Numbered from the stretch's first letter, positions 1 to 7,775 are shown. The stretch: DNA of 64,000 nt from Lentilactobacillus parabuchneri DSM 5707 = NBRC 107865 (GCF_001435315.1 NZ_AZGK01000001.1:63476-127475), one strand, 5' to 3'. The notes: a model not told the origin generated them from the letters alone. Translations and numbers: made by a program.

Positions 1-591
1 GTTACTCAAAATGCGGTTCGATTATTGAAAACCAATGGTCATCAGCCTTGGATTACGTCCGGCCTATTTGCCACAATGGGCGTTGGTTTACCAGGATCCA
101 TTGCAGCCAAGTTAAGTTATCCTGACCGTCAAGTGTTCAATCTGACAGGTGATGGCGCTGCAGCGATGGTCATGCAGGATTTGAGTACCCAAGTCGGATA
201 CAAACTGCCGATCATTAACGTCGTCTTTTCAAACGAAGCCCTTGGATTTATTGAAGACGAGCAGGAAGATGACAACCACGAATGGTTCGGCATTAGCTTA
301 CCGGAGACTGACTTTGCCAAGGTTGCTGAAGCACAAGGCATGACCGGAATAACGGTGACTTCGGTTGACCAAATCACCGCGGCCTTTGATAAAGCTGTCG
401 AACTGACCAAGGCAGGCAAACCGGTGTTGATTGACGTCAAGATCACAAACGAACGACCAATTCCAGTTGAAAAATTGGCATTGGATCCCGATCAATTTGA
501 CCAAAAGACGATTGACGAATTCAAGAAACGTTACTATGCAGAAGATTTGGCGCCATTAAGTGAATTCTTAAAGAAACACGGCGTTCAATAA
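1..591 (+). CDS. pox: Pyruvate oxidase, C-terminal part (truncated by window edge)
   Basis: The frame is open from base 1 to TAA at 589-591, so only the last ~196 residues are here. They form the TPP-binding domain of the pyruvate oxidase/acetolactate synthase family: a GDG motif (TGDGAAA) followed about 28 residues later by the conserved Asn region FSNEALGFI, which together hold the Mg-diphosphate of thiamine diphosphate. The family converts pyruvate, phosphate and O2 to acetyl phosphate, CO2 and H2O2. The C-terminal tail (ERPIPVEKL, RYYAEDL) resembles lactobacillar pyruvate oxidase more than acetolactate synthase. The exact substrate cannot be proven from this fragment. A strong hairpin follows the stop codon. 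Confidence 0.85.
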   Translation, partial: VTQNAVRLLKTNGHQPWITSGLFATMGVGLPGSIAAKLSYPDRQVFNLTGDGAAAMVMQDLSTQVGYKLPIINVVFSNEALGFIEDEQEDDNHEWFGISLPETDFAKVAEAQGMTGITVTSVDQITAAFDKAVELTKAGKPVLIDVKITNERPIPVEKLALDPDQFDQKTIDEFKKRYYAEDLAPLSEFLKKHGVQ

Positions 592-594
592 AAT

Positions 595-647
595 AAAAAA
601 TCCCCAAGGACGATTGAAATGCACAAATCGCGGCTTGGGGATTTTTT
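595..647. terminator. Bidirectional Rho-independent terminator
   Basis: The arms AAAAAATCCCCAAG and CTTGGGGATTTTTT pair. The A-run on one side and T-run on the other let it end both the pyruvate oxidase gene (plus) and the lipoprotein gene (minus). Confidence 0.85.
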
Positions 648-651
648 GTGG

Positions 652-1191
652 TTATTTTGTAAAATCAAATTCTGTTGGCACTGACTTCTTTGAATGACCG
701 ATCGTGGTGCTGTCGGATTTGAAGACTAAATAGGGTGCCGGCGAAGTCGCTTTGATATTTTTACCAATCATGATCAACTGCGATTGGGCAAAGCTTTGGG
801 CGTGGTTGGCAACGCTCGTCTTCGAAGCAGTGTTTAATTGCTGGAAGTTAGTGCCAACTTTAACGATATAGCCATTGTCAATGTCATACGAAATGCTTTG
901 CACATACTTGGACCACTGGTACATTTTTTTGCCTTGTTCAGCTTCTTTTTGATCCTGAGCAAGGGCGTGGCTCATGGTGTCATTGTATGCAGTTTGTTGT
1001 TTGGTTGAAAGTTTGGGATTAGTAGATTGAGTGCTTGTTGAGGATGTCGAATTTGATCGCTTTGATGTTGTGCTGGCCGTCACTTTGGACGAAGATTTGT
1101 GGCTGGATTTTTCGCTGGTACTTCCGGTTCCACACCCAGATAACAATAGACCAATGGTGAGAACCAGTATTAATCCTTTCGTTTTATGCAT
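652..1191 (-). CDS. Predicted lipoprotein with Ser/Thr-rich linker, unknown function
   Basis: About 179 residues. The ATG at 1191 is chosen because GGAGG lies seven bases upstream; the longer reading frame has no ribosome site. The N-terminus (MHKTKGLILVL...) is a lipoprotein signal peptide with lipobox LLSGC, so the mature protein should be lipid-anchored outside the membrane. Residues ~20-55 are very rich in Ser, Thr and Lys, a typical low-complexity tether. A folded region of ~110 residues follows, with no motif I recognise. It ends at the shared terminator and is transcribed away from the next minus-strand genes. Confidence 0.75.
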   Translation of the reverse strand: MHKTKGLILVLTIGLLLSGCGTGSTSEKSSHKSSSKVTASTTSKRSNSTSSTSTQSTNPKLSTKQQTAYNDTMSHALAQDQKEAEQGKKMYQWSKYVQSISYDIDNGYIVKVGTNFQQLNTASKTSVANHAQSFAQSQLIMIGKNIKATSPAPYLVFKSDSTTIGHSKKSVPTEFDFTK

Positions 1192-1310
1192 GAAATGCCT
1201 CCGAGGTTGAAAATTTTGATTACGAAGCAAATTTTAGCACAACTGATTGATTGATTTTAAAGGATGAAACGAACTAAACCGATATTTAACGTTTGTCGAA
1301 AAATTTGTAA

Positions 1311-1347
1311 ATAAAAACAGCAAGGCATTAATCCCTTGCTGTTTTAG
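1311..1347 (-). terminator. Terminator overlapping the end of the 79-aa gene
   Basis: On the minus strand, AAAACAGCAAGG and CCTTGCTGTTTTT pair around a short loop that contains the TAA stop codon of the 1328-1567 gene. A T-run follows. Confidence 0.75.
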
Positions 1348-1567
1348 GTGTGTATTCATTCTTAATAAATTCGCGGGCTTCTTCATTTTCAGGTGCAATC
1401 CTTGCCAGTTCAATCATGGAGTCCAGCATGTGGATCCATTCAGGATGGTTTCCCTGGGAATGGTCGGCCTTAAATTTTTCCAACCCGGCAACGTCGTAAT
1501 TTCGGACCAATTCCAGCATTTCATTGACGAGGCCACTGACTTCATTAAAGACTTTTTCGTTATCCAT
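1328..1567 (-). CDS. Small acidic protein, unknown function
   Basis: 79 residues, ATG at 1567 with GGAGG seven bases upstream. The sequence is rich in Glu and Asp and looks fully helical (NEMLELVRNYD, MIELARIAPENEEAREFI), with no signal peptide, membrane segment or cysteine. I recognise no family; a small helical cytoplasmic protein is all that can be said. It is the last gene before a terminator that overlaps its stop, and lies downstream of the membrane protein gene at 1633-2115 on the same strand, 65 bases away, so the two may be co-transcribed. Confidence 0.7.
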   Translation of the reverse strand: MDNEKVFNEVSGLVNEMLELVRNYDVAGLEKFKADHSQGNHPEWIHMLDSMIELARIAPENEEAREFIKNEYTPKTARD

Positions 1568-1632
1568 TTTCTAACCTCCATTAATTCATTCACGATTTTT
1601 GTCATTGTGCGGTGATTTTGATATTTGCCTGA

Positions 1633-2115
1633 TTATTGGGTTGAACTGTCCATTTGCCGCAATTCCGATAAGAGCTGGAGTAATTGCGCGTGGTATACGT
1701 CCGAGCGTAACTGGGCATTTTGTTGACTGAACCAGTACTGCTTGGCGGGGGCAACGTAACTTTCCGGAACTTGATATTTATCCGCGATCCGCTGGAAGGT
1801 TGTTGGGTTGTCGGCGGCTTGCTGGAGGCGATAAAGGGGTTCTTCTTGAATAATTTTAACAACTTGCGGGCGAACGGCTTCCGGCAGTTTTGGCTGAACG
1901 ATTTTGACGACGGTATTTTTAATTGGTTTATCTAAAATTGTGTTGGTTTGCCGTTGGGCGTCGGTTAATTCGTGAACTTGATGGCCAACGTACAAAAACC
2001 CACCAAGAATGATGACTAGAATGCTGAGCCAGACGATTAATTTCGTGTGCTTGGACTTTTTATTTTCCAGCTTGGCTTGTTTTTGCTCAACGCGAGATGG
2101 CGTTTGATTTTGCAT
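1633..2115 (-). CDS. Single-pass membrane protein, unknown function
   Basis: 160 residues from the ATG at 2115, preceded by a GGGGGGAA ribosome site; the upstream in-frame ATG at 2160 lacks one. A basic cytoplasmic N-terminus (~25 residues, EQKQAKLENKKSKHTK) precedes one membrane span (LIVWLSILVIILGGFLYVG). The outer part of ~110 residues is predicted helical and Gln-rich (RLQQAADNPTTFQRIADKYQVP, ending in MDSSTQ). No catalytic motif is visible. The topology (short basic inside, long outside) suggests an extracytoplasmic partner-binding role, which is inference only. Confidence 0.7.
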   Translation of the reverse strand: MQNQTPSRVEQKQAKLENKKSKHTKLIVWLSILVIILGGFLYVGHQVHELTDAQRQTNTILDKPIKNTVVKIVQPKLPEAVRPQVVKIIQEEPLYRLQQAADNPTTFQRIADKYQVPESYVAPAKQYWFSQQNAQLRSDVYHAQLLQLLSELRQMDSSTQ

Positions 2116-2160
2116 CAATAATTCCCCCCTCAAACATTTTTGACGACTTGAGTATACCAT

Positions 2161-2450
2161 TTATCTCAAGTCACTTATTCATTAAGGCCCGTCATAGCAG
2201 TGAGCTTAAATAATTTTTATATAAAAAATGGCAAGCCGCTTCGACCTTCTGAACGCAAATGCGCCGATCGTTACGAACTCACCTTGGTTTGGCACCGATT
2301 GAGAGTATAGCATGGAATAGGTTGGTTTGGCAAATAAAAAATGAATGCACGTGGGATAATCTTGGTCGCGGTTTGACGAAATACAGGCGGGAAATAACCG
2401 CAGTTAACTGGTTTTTTCACGGATTTAGGATTGAGCGATGTATTGAAGAC
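2161..2450. other. Intergenic stretch without a supportable gene
   Basis: The two opposing reading frames here (2259-2492 and 2271-2483) have no ribosome site and run into the tmRNA terminator. I see no convincing hairpin or operator. It probably holds the promoter of the minus-strand membrane protein gene. Confidence 0.5.
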
Positions 2451-2502
2451 AAAAAATCCGGTTACAACCAACGCTTCACGCATTGGTTATAACCGGATTT
2501 TT
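2451..2502 (-). terminator. tmRNA terminator
   Basis: On the minus strand AAAATCCGGTTATAACCAA pairs with TTGGTTGTAACCGGATTTTTT around a short loop, just after the tmRNA 3' end. Confidence 0.85.
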
Positions 2503-2510
2503 ACTATCAA

Positions 2511-2874
2511 TGGAGTCGGCGGGAGTTGAACCCGCGTCCGAGCATATTGCCACCTAGATATCTACGTTCGTAGATTTATTATTTAAAATTCACCTGCTGA
2601 AACGCCATAAATCAAGGCACCCACAGTAGGCTAACCTGATTAGTCTCTTCAGTTTGCTTCAGGTGGGAGCAAACTGCGTGAGCCCACTTAATTTAGGACC
2701 CAGATCTAACCCATGGGCGAAGTTAGGAGGATCTACGCTAAGCGCTTATTAGGCAGCTAATGCGTAAGAATTGTTATTATTTTTTGCAGTTATAATAAAC
2801 TGGACGTTTTTACGTGACGCAGCACGAAACGCAATCCAGGCTCAACCTATACCCGTCGAATCCATAACGACCCC
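2511..2874 (-). ncRNA. ssrA: Transfer-messenger RNA (tmRNA)
   Basis: The minus strand begins GGGGTCGTTATGGATTCGAC and ends with a T-arm and acceptor TTCAACTCCCGCCGACTCCA, which encodes its own CCA; these are the hallmarks of a one-piece tmRNA of ~364 nt. The resume codon GCA is at 2787 and the tag frame (2787 down to TAA at 2749-2751) reads AKNNNNSYALAA, a degradation tag of the usual type ending ALAA. tmRNA with SmpB rescues ribosomes stalled on broken messages and tags the unfinished protein for proteolysis. Confidence 0.97.
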
Positions 2875-2891
2875 GATACATCTTGTATCTT

Positions 2892-2919
2892 ATCATATTC
2901 AACGACAAGATAGAAGCAA
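2892..2919 (-). promoter_or_regulatory. Probable tmRNA promoter
   Basis: On the minus strand TTGCTT, a 16-base spacer and TATGAT lie 18 bases upstream of the mature tmRNA 5' end, consistent with 5' trimming by RNase P. Confidence 0.55.
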
Positions 2920-2926
2920 TCTGACT

Positions 2927-3700
2927 TTAAAGTAAGCCGTAATGTTTCAATCCATTGACGATTCCGTGGTCGGTATTTTTAGTTGTGATAAATTCCGCGT
3001 AGGCTTTAACGTGATCGAGGCCGTTTTCCATAACAACGGGGTGGTCAACGAAGTCTAACATGGGGATGTCATTATTGCCGTCGCCAAATGCATAGGTGGG
3101 GATGCCATCTAATTTTGCATTGGCAATTAGCTCTTGAATTCCTTTTTTCTTGGAGCTGCCCTTGTGCACAATATCCATGCTAAATGGTGTGTTTCTAAAG
3201 AAAGTCAGCGTATCATTAAAGCGATCAATATAACGTTCATCAGGCCCCTTGGTGTTAATTAACATCATCACGACTTCCTGTTTGTTAACAAAATCTTCAA
3301 CGCCCAGATTTGGCATTCTTGAATTGATAAAGTTGTAGTTACCACGGACAATGTCGTTGATGAAGTTAATCTTGGCACCAACACTGTTCATAACGGTGGT
3401 GGCTTCATGATTTTCCTTGGCGAACTGAATAAAGTCCAACGCCACTTGTTTATCAATCAGTGCTTTATAGACGGGTTTTCCCTCAAAGACAACGTAACTG
3501 CCGTTTGCAGAAACGACCGTATCAATTCCAGTTTGTTTCATGGTAGTTGGGATTTCAAATAAATTTCGGCCAGTTGAAATGACTGGCAGAACATTATTTT
3601 GTTTAAGTTGATGCATAGCATCGGCAACTTCAGGGTCGACGCGGGTATGCTCATTGTAAAGCGTATGGTCTAGGTCAAAGAACGCAATTCCTTTATACAT
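2927..3700 (-). CDS. HAD-superfamily (Cof-type) sugar/nucleotide phosphatase
   Basis: 257 residues. Motif I is FFDLDHTL near the N-terminus (nucleophile Asp and acid/base Asp); motif II is the Ser/Thr of ISTGRN; motif III is a Lys in the KKKGIQEL stretch; motif IV is FGDGNNDIPML. The large cap between motifs II and III is of the C2 type seen in Cof/YidA phosphatases, which dephosphorylate sugar phosphates, FMN or similar small molecules. The substrate cannot be assigned. The ATG at 3700 follows AGGAAGG. It stands alone upstream of tmRNA and is divergent from the C39-like gene. Confidence 0.9.
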   Translation of the reverse strand: MYKGIAFFDLDHTLYNEHTRVDPEVADAMHQLKQNNVLPVISTGRNLFEIPTTMKQTGIDTVVSANGSYVVFEGKPVYKALIDKQVALDFIQFAKENHEATTVMNSVGAKINFINDIVRGNYNFINSRMPNLGVEDFVNKQEVVMMLINTKGPDERYIDRFNDTLTFFRNTPFSMDIVHKGSSKKKGIQELIANAKLDGIPTYAFGDGNNDIPMLDFVDHPVVMENGLDHVKAYAEFITTKNTDHGIVNGLKHYGLL

Positions 3701-3825
3701 AGGTAAACCTTCCTATCCGGATAAATATTAAAGTATAATCAACATTCCTATCATAACAATATTAAGACTTTCCAAGCAAGTTTCTTATTTTATTGGTAAA
3801 ATGAAGTATATATGAGGTGAGACGA

Positions 3826-4524
3826 TTGAGAAAAACAACCATTGCCAGCGAAAAGACCAGCCGGTTCTTTGTGCGATTACGCCGCATTCCTGGTGAGCAT
3901 TGGTACTTGGCAACTGACGCCGAAACAAAAGTGACTTCAAAAGATAAAACCCGGATTCCTGACGATATTAAGGCACAGGATTTTTTGATCGATGAAATTC
4001 GCTTTTTTAACAAACTTGTTTGGTATCATTTTACGTTTGGGGATTTATCGGGCTGGCTGCCAAAACGCAATATTCGAAAAACATTCCGCAGGTTGGATGT
4101 TGCCCCATTGAAACAGGCAACCCAATCAGACATTGATAACCAATGTACCGCGCTTTTGATGCTGCTGAGAAGTTCGGGCAGTTCAATTTCCGCAGCAGCT
4201 TTAAAAAAAGCGGTTGAACAATCTCACGGAAATTCAGGCCATCTCATTGATTTAAGTGAGTTAATCATCTCTGAAACTCATTCGATCCGCGACCTGAACC
4301 GGGCTAATTTTCGCCAGCTCAACAAACAGTTGATGCGAAGAAGGCCGGTCGTTATTAAGGTGGCCGGCGTCGACAACTTGAAGTCCAGTTACATACTATT
4401 AACCGGATTCAACAGAAAGTTATATTATTATAATGATCCTTGGACAGGAAGATTAGAATCCATTTCGCAAAATTATTTAAGAAAGCATTGGAAACGCGGG
4501 GATTTAGAAGCAATTAGTTATTAA
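3826..4524 (+). CDS. C39-like (YvpB-type) protein lacking the catalytic His, first gene of a two-component operon
   Basis: 232 residues from TTG at 3826; the GTG at 3817 falls inside the ribosome site GAGGTGAGA, so TTG fits better. No signal peptide or membrane span is visible, so it should stay in the cytoplasm. Residues ~50-85 (LVWYHFTF...SGWLP) look like a GW/SH3-type module. The C-terminal half follows the C39-like papain fold: Cys in DNQCTALLMLL, the TGFNRKLYYYNDPWTG block and the closing W-x-G-x-x-x-AISY pattern. Where relatives carry the catalytic His just before the V-L-V-T-G strand, this protein has Ser (KSSYILLTGF), so it is probably not an active peptidase. Fourteen bases separate it from the response regulator. 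Its link to signalling is inferred from position. Confidence 0.7.
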   Translation: MRKTTIASEKTSRFFVRLRRIPGEHWYLATDAETKVTSKDKTRIPDDIKAQDFLIDEIRFFNKLVWYHFTFGDLSGWLPKRNIRKTFRRLDVAPLKQATQSDIDNQCTALLMLLRSSGSSISAAALKKAVEQSHGNSGHLIDLSELIISETHSIRDLNRANFRQLNKQLMRRRPVVIKVAGVDNLKSSYILLTGFNRKLYYYNDPWTGRLESISQNYLRKHWKRGDLEAISY

Positions 4525-4538
4525 AGGTGGGGATTTAA

Positions 4539-5270
4539 ATGAAATTGTTAATGATTGAAGATAACAAATCAGTATCTGAAATGATGCAGATGTTTTTCCA
4601 AAAGGAAGGCTGGGATGTCACCTTTGCTTATGATGGCATTGAAGCGATCGACCTATTCAATGAAGATCCGGATAGTTGGGACATGATTACCTTGGATTTG
4701 AATTTGCCCAAAAAAGATGGGATGGAGGTTGCCAAAGAAATTCGGGCCAAATCACAAACTGTCCCGATCATTATGTTAACCGCCAGAGATTCCGACAGCG
4801 ATCAGGTACTTGGATTTGAAATGGGCGCCGACGATTACGTGACTAAACCATTTTCACCAATTACGCTGGTTGCAAGAATTAAGGCGTTACAGCGGCGGGC
4901 GCATACGGAGCCGGAAAAAGAAGCGGTTCCTGAGGAGTCGTCAAAGCAGGCAATGGATATTGAGACGGACAATTTTAAGTTGAACATCGACACTCGGGAA
5001 GCTTATTTGGATAACAAATTAATTCCGGATCTGACACCCAAGGAGTTTGAATTGCTGAAGACGTTGGCTCAAAAGCCGCGTCAGGTATTTTCGCGCGAGC
5101 AGCTGCTGGCAGCCGTTTGGAACTATGAGTATTACGGCGACGAACGAACGGTTGACGCCCACGTCAAAAAATTACGACAGAAGATTGAAAAAGTCGGTCC
5201 GCAAATTATTCAAACTGTATGGGGGGTCGGCTATAAATTCGATGATAGTGAAGTGGACAAGAAAAAATGA
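4539..5270 (+). CDS. OmpR/PhoB-family response regulator
   Basis: 243 residues. The receiver domain (1-118) shows the acidic pair at Glu7/Asp8, phospho-acceptor Asp53 in TLDLNLP, the switch Thr in MLTARD and the Lys of YVTKPF. A linker rich in Glu leads to a winged-helix DNA-binding domain (~140-235) with LTPKEFELLKTLAQ and the recognition-helix region ERTVDAHVKKLRQKI. It should be phosphorylated by the histidine kinase whose gene overlaps its stop codon. ATG follows GGTGGGG. Targets are unknown; a role in envelope or stress control would be typical of the family but is not shown here. Confidence 0.95.
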   Translation: MKLLMIEDNKSVSEMMQMFFQKEGWDVTFAYDGIEAIDLFNEDPDSWDMITLDLNLPKKDGMEVAKEIRAKSQTVPIIMLTARDSDSDQVLGFEMGADDYVTKPFSPITLVARIKALQRRAHTEPEKEAVPEESSKQAMDIETDNFKLNIDTREAYLDNKLIPDLTPKEFELLKTLAQKPRQVFSREQLLAAVWNYEYYGDERTVDAHVKKLRQKIEKVGPQIIQTVWGVGYKFDDSEVDKKK

Positions 5271-6730
5271 AAATGATTTATCAGCAATTGCTGGGATTCT
5301 TTCTGGTTATCGCCTGTACGATTCTTCTCTTGGGCTTTTCGTTTGGTAGAATGTCAAAAACATTTGTGTACGATACGACTTGGCGCAATTTGGAAAAGTA
5401 TTCCGACAGCTTGATCCAGCAATCATTGACGATTAATTCAAAGAAAAGTGCCAAAGTCACTTTTGATGAAGAAAAGCTCAAAAATTCCGAAGCATTGTTG
5501 GAAAACCAGGCGGTCCACTTTACCGTATTTAGTCCTAAAGACCAGGTAATTTACCCGAATAACGGCGTTGCCCCGAAGATTACCAAGACCGACTGGCAGC
5601 ACCTTCGTAAAAATCAAATTGTTCGGAAGGTTAACAATAAAAACTTCAAACTCAAGAATGGTAAGACACGTCCAGCGATGATTGAAGTTTTAAAACCATA
5701 CTATTATAAAAAGAAATTGGTTGCAGCCGTCACGGTTGGGGCGTTTATTTCCGATGTTAACTCAAACGTTGACCGCATTAATCGGGACCTACTGAAGGCT
5801 TTGTTTATTGCGTTGATTATTTCAATGTTTGTCAGCTATTTTATTGCCCGCAGGTTGAATCGGCGGATTAGTAAATTGCGTAACGCGGCCAATCAGGTGT
5901 CAAACGGCAACTATCAGATTCGGTTGAAGCCTGGTGGCAAAGACGAAATTGGCGAACTGATCGTTGATTTTAACCATATGACCGAATCACTCCAACAGGC
6001 GAATAATGAAATTCAGCGGCAAGAGGAGCGCCGTCAAGAGTTCTTGGCGAACGCTGCCCACGAGATGCGAACCCCGCTGACGACGATTTCCGGCATTCTG
6101 GAGGGCATTAAGTACGATGTTATTCCACAAGAATCACGTGCCAAGAGTATTGATTTAATGAGTAGTGAGACGCAACGGCTTATTCGACTGGTGAATGAAA
6201 ATTTGGACTACGAAAAGATCCGTTCGAATTCGATTCAATTGGATAAACGTCATTTTAATGCCACCAAGGTATTGGCAAACGTCATCGATCAGCTGACCAG
6301 CAAGGCAGAGGAATCTGGGGACGAGTTGGTCCTCAACGCGCCTAAAGACCTGACGATTTATGCGGACTACGATCGGTTTGTTCAAATTGTCTTTAATATC
6401 GTCACCAATGGGATTCAGTTTACCAATAATGGGACGATCACGATTACTGGTGAGCGGGGCTACAACGAAACAATCATTAAGGTTGCCGACACTGGAATCG
6501 GCATGTCTTCCGATCAACAGAAAAATATTTTTGAACGGTATTACAAAGCTGACGCATCCAGAAGAACCGGTAAGTATGGGGAATCTGGACTAGGCTTGGC
6601 AATCGTTCACCAATTAGTAAAGTCCCATGGCGGCAAAATTTCGGTATCATCTGAGCTAGGTAAGGGAACGACGTTTACCGTCATTATTCCCGATGCGACC
6701 GCGGCTGAAAAGGACAAGGAACGTCATTAA
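5267..6730 (+). CDS. Membrane sensor histidine kinase (HAMP, HisKA, HATPase)
   Basis: 487 residues; its ATG overlaps the response regulator TGA by four bases, so translation is coupled. Membrane span 1 is ~7-27 and span 2 ~176-196, enclosing an outer sensor domain of ~145 residues rich in Lys. HAMP follows (~197-250), then HisKA with the phospho-acceptor His265 in ANAAHEMRTPL and HATPase_c with the N-box (NIVTNGIQF), DTGIGM and GLGLAIV. The outer domain has no recognised ligand motif. A hairpin follows the gene, so the operon is C39-like protein, regulator, kinase. Confidence 0.95.
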   Translation: MKMIYQQLLGFFLVIACTILLLGFSFGRMSKTFVYDTTWRNLEKYSDSLIQQSLTINSKKSAKVTFDEEKLKNSEALLENQAVHFTVFSPKDQVIYPNNGVAPKITKTDWQHLRKNQIVRKVNNKNFKLKNGKTRPAMIEVLKPYYYKKKLVAAVTVGAFISDVNSNVDRINRDLLKALFIALIISMFVSYFIARRLNRRISKLRNAANQVSNGNYQIRLKPGGKDEIGELIVDFNHMTESLQQANNEIQRQEERRQEFLANAAHEMRTPLTTISGILEGIKYDVIPQESRAKSIDLMSSETQRLIRLVNENLDYEKIRSNSIQLDKRHFNATKVLANVIDQLTSKAEESGDELVLNAPKDLTIYADYDRFVQIVFNIVTNGIQFTNNGTITITGERGYNETIIKVADTGIGMSSDQQKNIFERYYKADASRRTGKYGESGLGLAIVHQLVKSHGGKISVSSELGKGTTFTVIIPDATAAEKDKERH

Positions 6731-6788
6731 AGATGCAGGCCCGAGGTCATTTGGGGCTAGATGGTTCAAATTGTTATCAAAAGAAAAC

Positions 6789-6827
6789 AGAGGCTGGGAC
6801 ACGAGCAAATGCTCCTATCTCAGCCTC
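6789..6827. terminator. Bidirectional terminator with nested hairpin
   Basis: AGAGGCTGGGA pairs with TCTCAGCCTCT, and GAGC/GCTC forms an inner stem. It separates the kinase gene (plus) from the small minus-strand gene; the better T-run is on the minus strand. Confidence 0.75.
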
Positions 6828-6837
6828 TATTTGATTG

Positions 6838-7071
6838 TTATTTTTGTGCTTCCTTTGCAGCATGTTCCTCATAAGCCTTGGTGCCTTTTTCGGTTAAGCC
6901 GTTAATTTCGTTATGTTCGGTTTCGATATAACCAGCTTCAACCAGTGGCTTTGGATCACCGCCAATGACGTTATCACAGTAATCAACAAAATGGTTAACG
7001 GGTGTCCCAGAGGAAACGCGTCCAGTATAAATTGCCTTTAAAATTTCATAGTCAGTATCAGTTAATTCCAT
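6838..7071 (-). CDS. Small protein, possibly winged-helix-like, unknown function
   Basis: 77 residues from the second of two adjacent ATG codons (7071), which is six bases from GAGGAGG; the first ATG would be only three bases away. The pattern ELTDTDYEILKAIYTGRV ... PLVEAGYIETEHNEINGLTEKGTKAYEEH resembles the recognition-helix/wing layout of small winged-helix proteins (helix, helix, short beta wing, LTEKG). No metal or ligand site is evident. It stands alone between the two-component operon and the tRNA pair. DNA binding is a guess from fold pattern only. Confidence 0.65.
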   Translation of the reverse strand: MELTDTDYEILKAIYTGRVSSGTPVNHFVDYCDNVIGGDPKPLVEAGYIETEHNEINGLTEKGTKAYEEHAAKEAQK

Positions 7072-7084
7072 CATGAACCTCCTC

Positions 7085-7393
7085 AAAGTTGTTGGTTTTA
7101 TGATACCACGCAACCAATTTACCGGATGGAAATATGCTTTGGTGAGATTCCTCTAGACAATTATGAAAAAGTGTATAGGAAATTTTTTGAAATGAATGAG
7201 CCGACTATGAAACATCAGGACGATTATTTTCTGCATGCTTAATATAAAGGACAAAGGCGGTAAGTCAAAGTCGCATAGTTTGTACCGGCAAAATAGATAT
7301 CCGAAAAAATTTTGAATTATTTGTATTTGATGTTGAATTCGAGGACAATGCAGACATTCTGCGATCTCAAACAGAATGAATTCTGGACACAAC
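7085..7393. other. Intergenic stretch without a supportable gene
   Basis: About 300 AT-rich bases. The minus-strand frame 7153-7395 has no ribosome site, an odd residue composition and ends within the tRNA terminator. I see no repeat or hairpin here. Confidence 0.5.
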
Positions 7394-7433
7394 AAAAAAG
7401 CTGCTAAACGTTATTCTAGCAACGCTTAGCAGC
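7394..7433 (-). terminator. tRNA-Glu terminator
   Basis: On the minus strand GCTGCTAAGCGTT pairs with AACGTTTAGCAGC, followed by TTTTTTG. Confidence 0.85.
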
Positions 7434-7449
7434 CTTATCTTGTTCCTTA

Positions 7450-7523
7450 TCACCCGCACGGGGCTCGAACCCGTAACTCCGCCTTGAGAGGGCGACGTCT
7501 TAAACCAGTTTGACCAGCGGGCA
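7450..7523 (-). tRNA. tRNA-Glu, anticodon CTC
   Basis: The minus strand folds into a cloverleaf: D arm GTC...GAC with an enlarged loop, anticodon stem TCGCC/GGCGG with loop CTCTCAA (anticodon CTC, reads GAG), T arm ACGGG/CCCGT with loop TTCGAGC. The body matches bacterial tRNA-Glu. The acceptor is odd: TGCCCGC against GCGGGTG gives U1-G72 and G2-U71 as the two outer pairs, where tRNA-Glu normally has G1-C72. CCA is not encoded. A promoter and terminator flank it, so it is probably expressed. Confidence 0.75.
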
Positions 7524-7545
7524 ATGCTTTCAAACTCACTATAAT

Positions 7546-7574
7546 ATAATATCGAACTTACCCATGTTTGTCAA
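7546..7574 (-). promoter_or_regulatory. Promoter of tRNA-Glu
   Basis: Minus strand TTGACA, 17-base spacer, TATTAT; near-consensus and 22 bases upstream of the tRNA. Confidence 0.8.
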
Positions 7575-7596
7575 CAAAGCAATTACAAATCCGGAG

Positions 7597-7625
7597 TTGA
7601 CAAAAGGCGGAAAAATCTATAATAT
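7597..7625 (+). promoter_or_regulatory. Promoter of tRNA-Gln
   Basis: Plus strand TTGACA at 7597, with TATAAT at 7618 (15-base spacer) or TAATAT at 7620 (17-base spacer). It lies back to back with the tRNA-Glu promoter. Confidence 0.75.
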
Positions 7626-7644
7626 ATTTAGTTGTGATATTCAT

Positions 7645-7716
7645 TGGGTATTCGCCAAATGGTAAGGCAACGGACTCTGAATCCGTAATTTACTGGTTCG
7701 ACCCCAGTATACCCAA
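7645..7716 (+). tRNA. tRNA-Gln, anticodon CTG
   Basis: Cloverleaf with acceptor TGGGTAT/ATACCCA (U1-A72, normal for tRNA-Gln), anticodon stem ACGGA/TCCGT with loop CTCTGAA (anticodon CTG, reads CAG) and T arm CTGG...CCAG with TTCGACC. CCA is not encoded. It is divergent from tRNA-Glu(CTC). Both are C34 isoacceptors. Confidence 0.92.
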
Positions 7717-7728
7717 TAATGAACGTTC

Positions 7729-7775
7729 GCTCGGCTTTACAGGCTATTGATGTCCTGTGAAACCGAGCTTTTTTA
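7729..7775 (+). terminator. tRNA-Gln terminator
   Basis: GCTCGGCTTTACAGG pairs with CCTGTGAAACCGAGC, followed by TTTTTT. Confidence 0.85.

Noticed and set aside
2259-2492. Opposed frames on both strands upstream of tmRNA
   Set aside because: No start signals, and both overlap the tmRNA terminator.
7153-7395. Minus-strand frame of 80 codons rich in Cys, Phe and Ile
   Set aside because: No ribosome site, unusual composition, and it starts inside the tRNA terminator.
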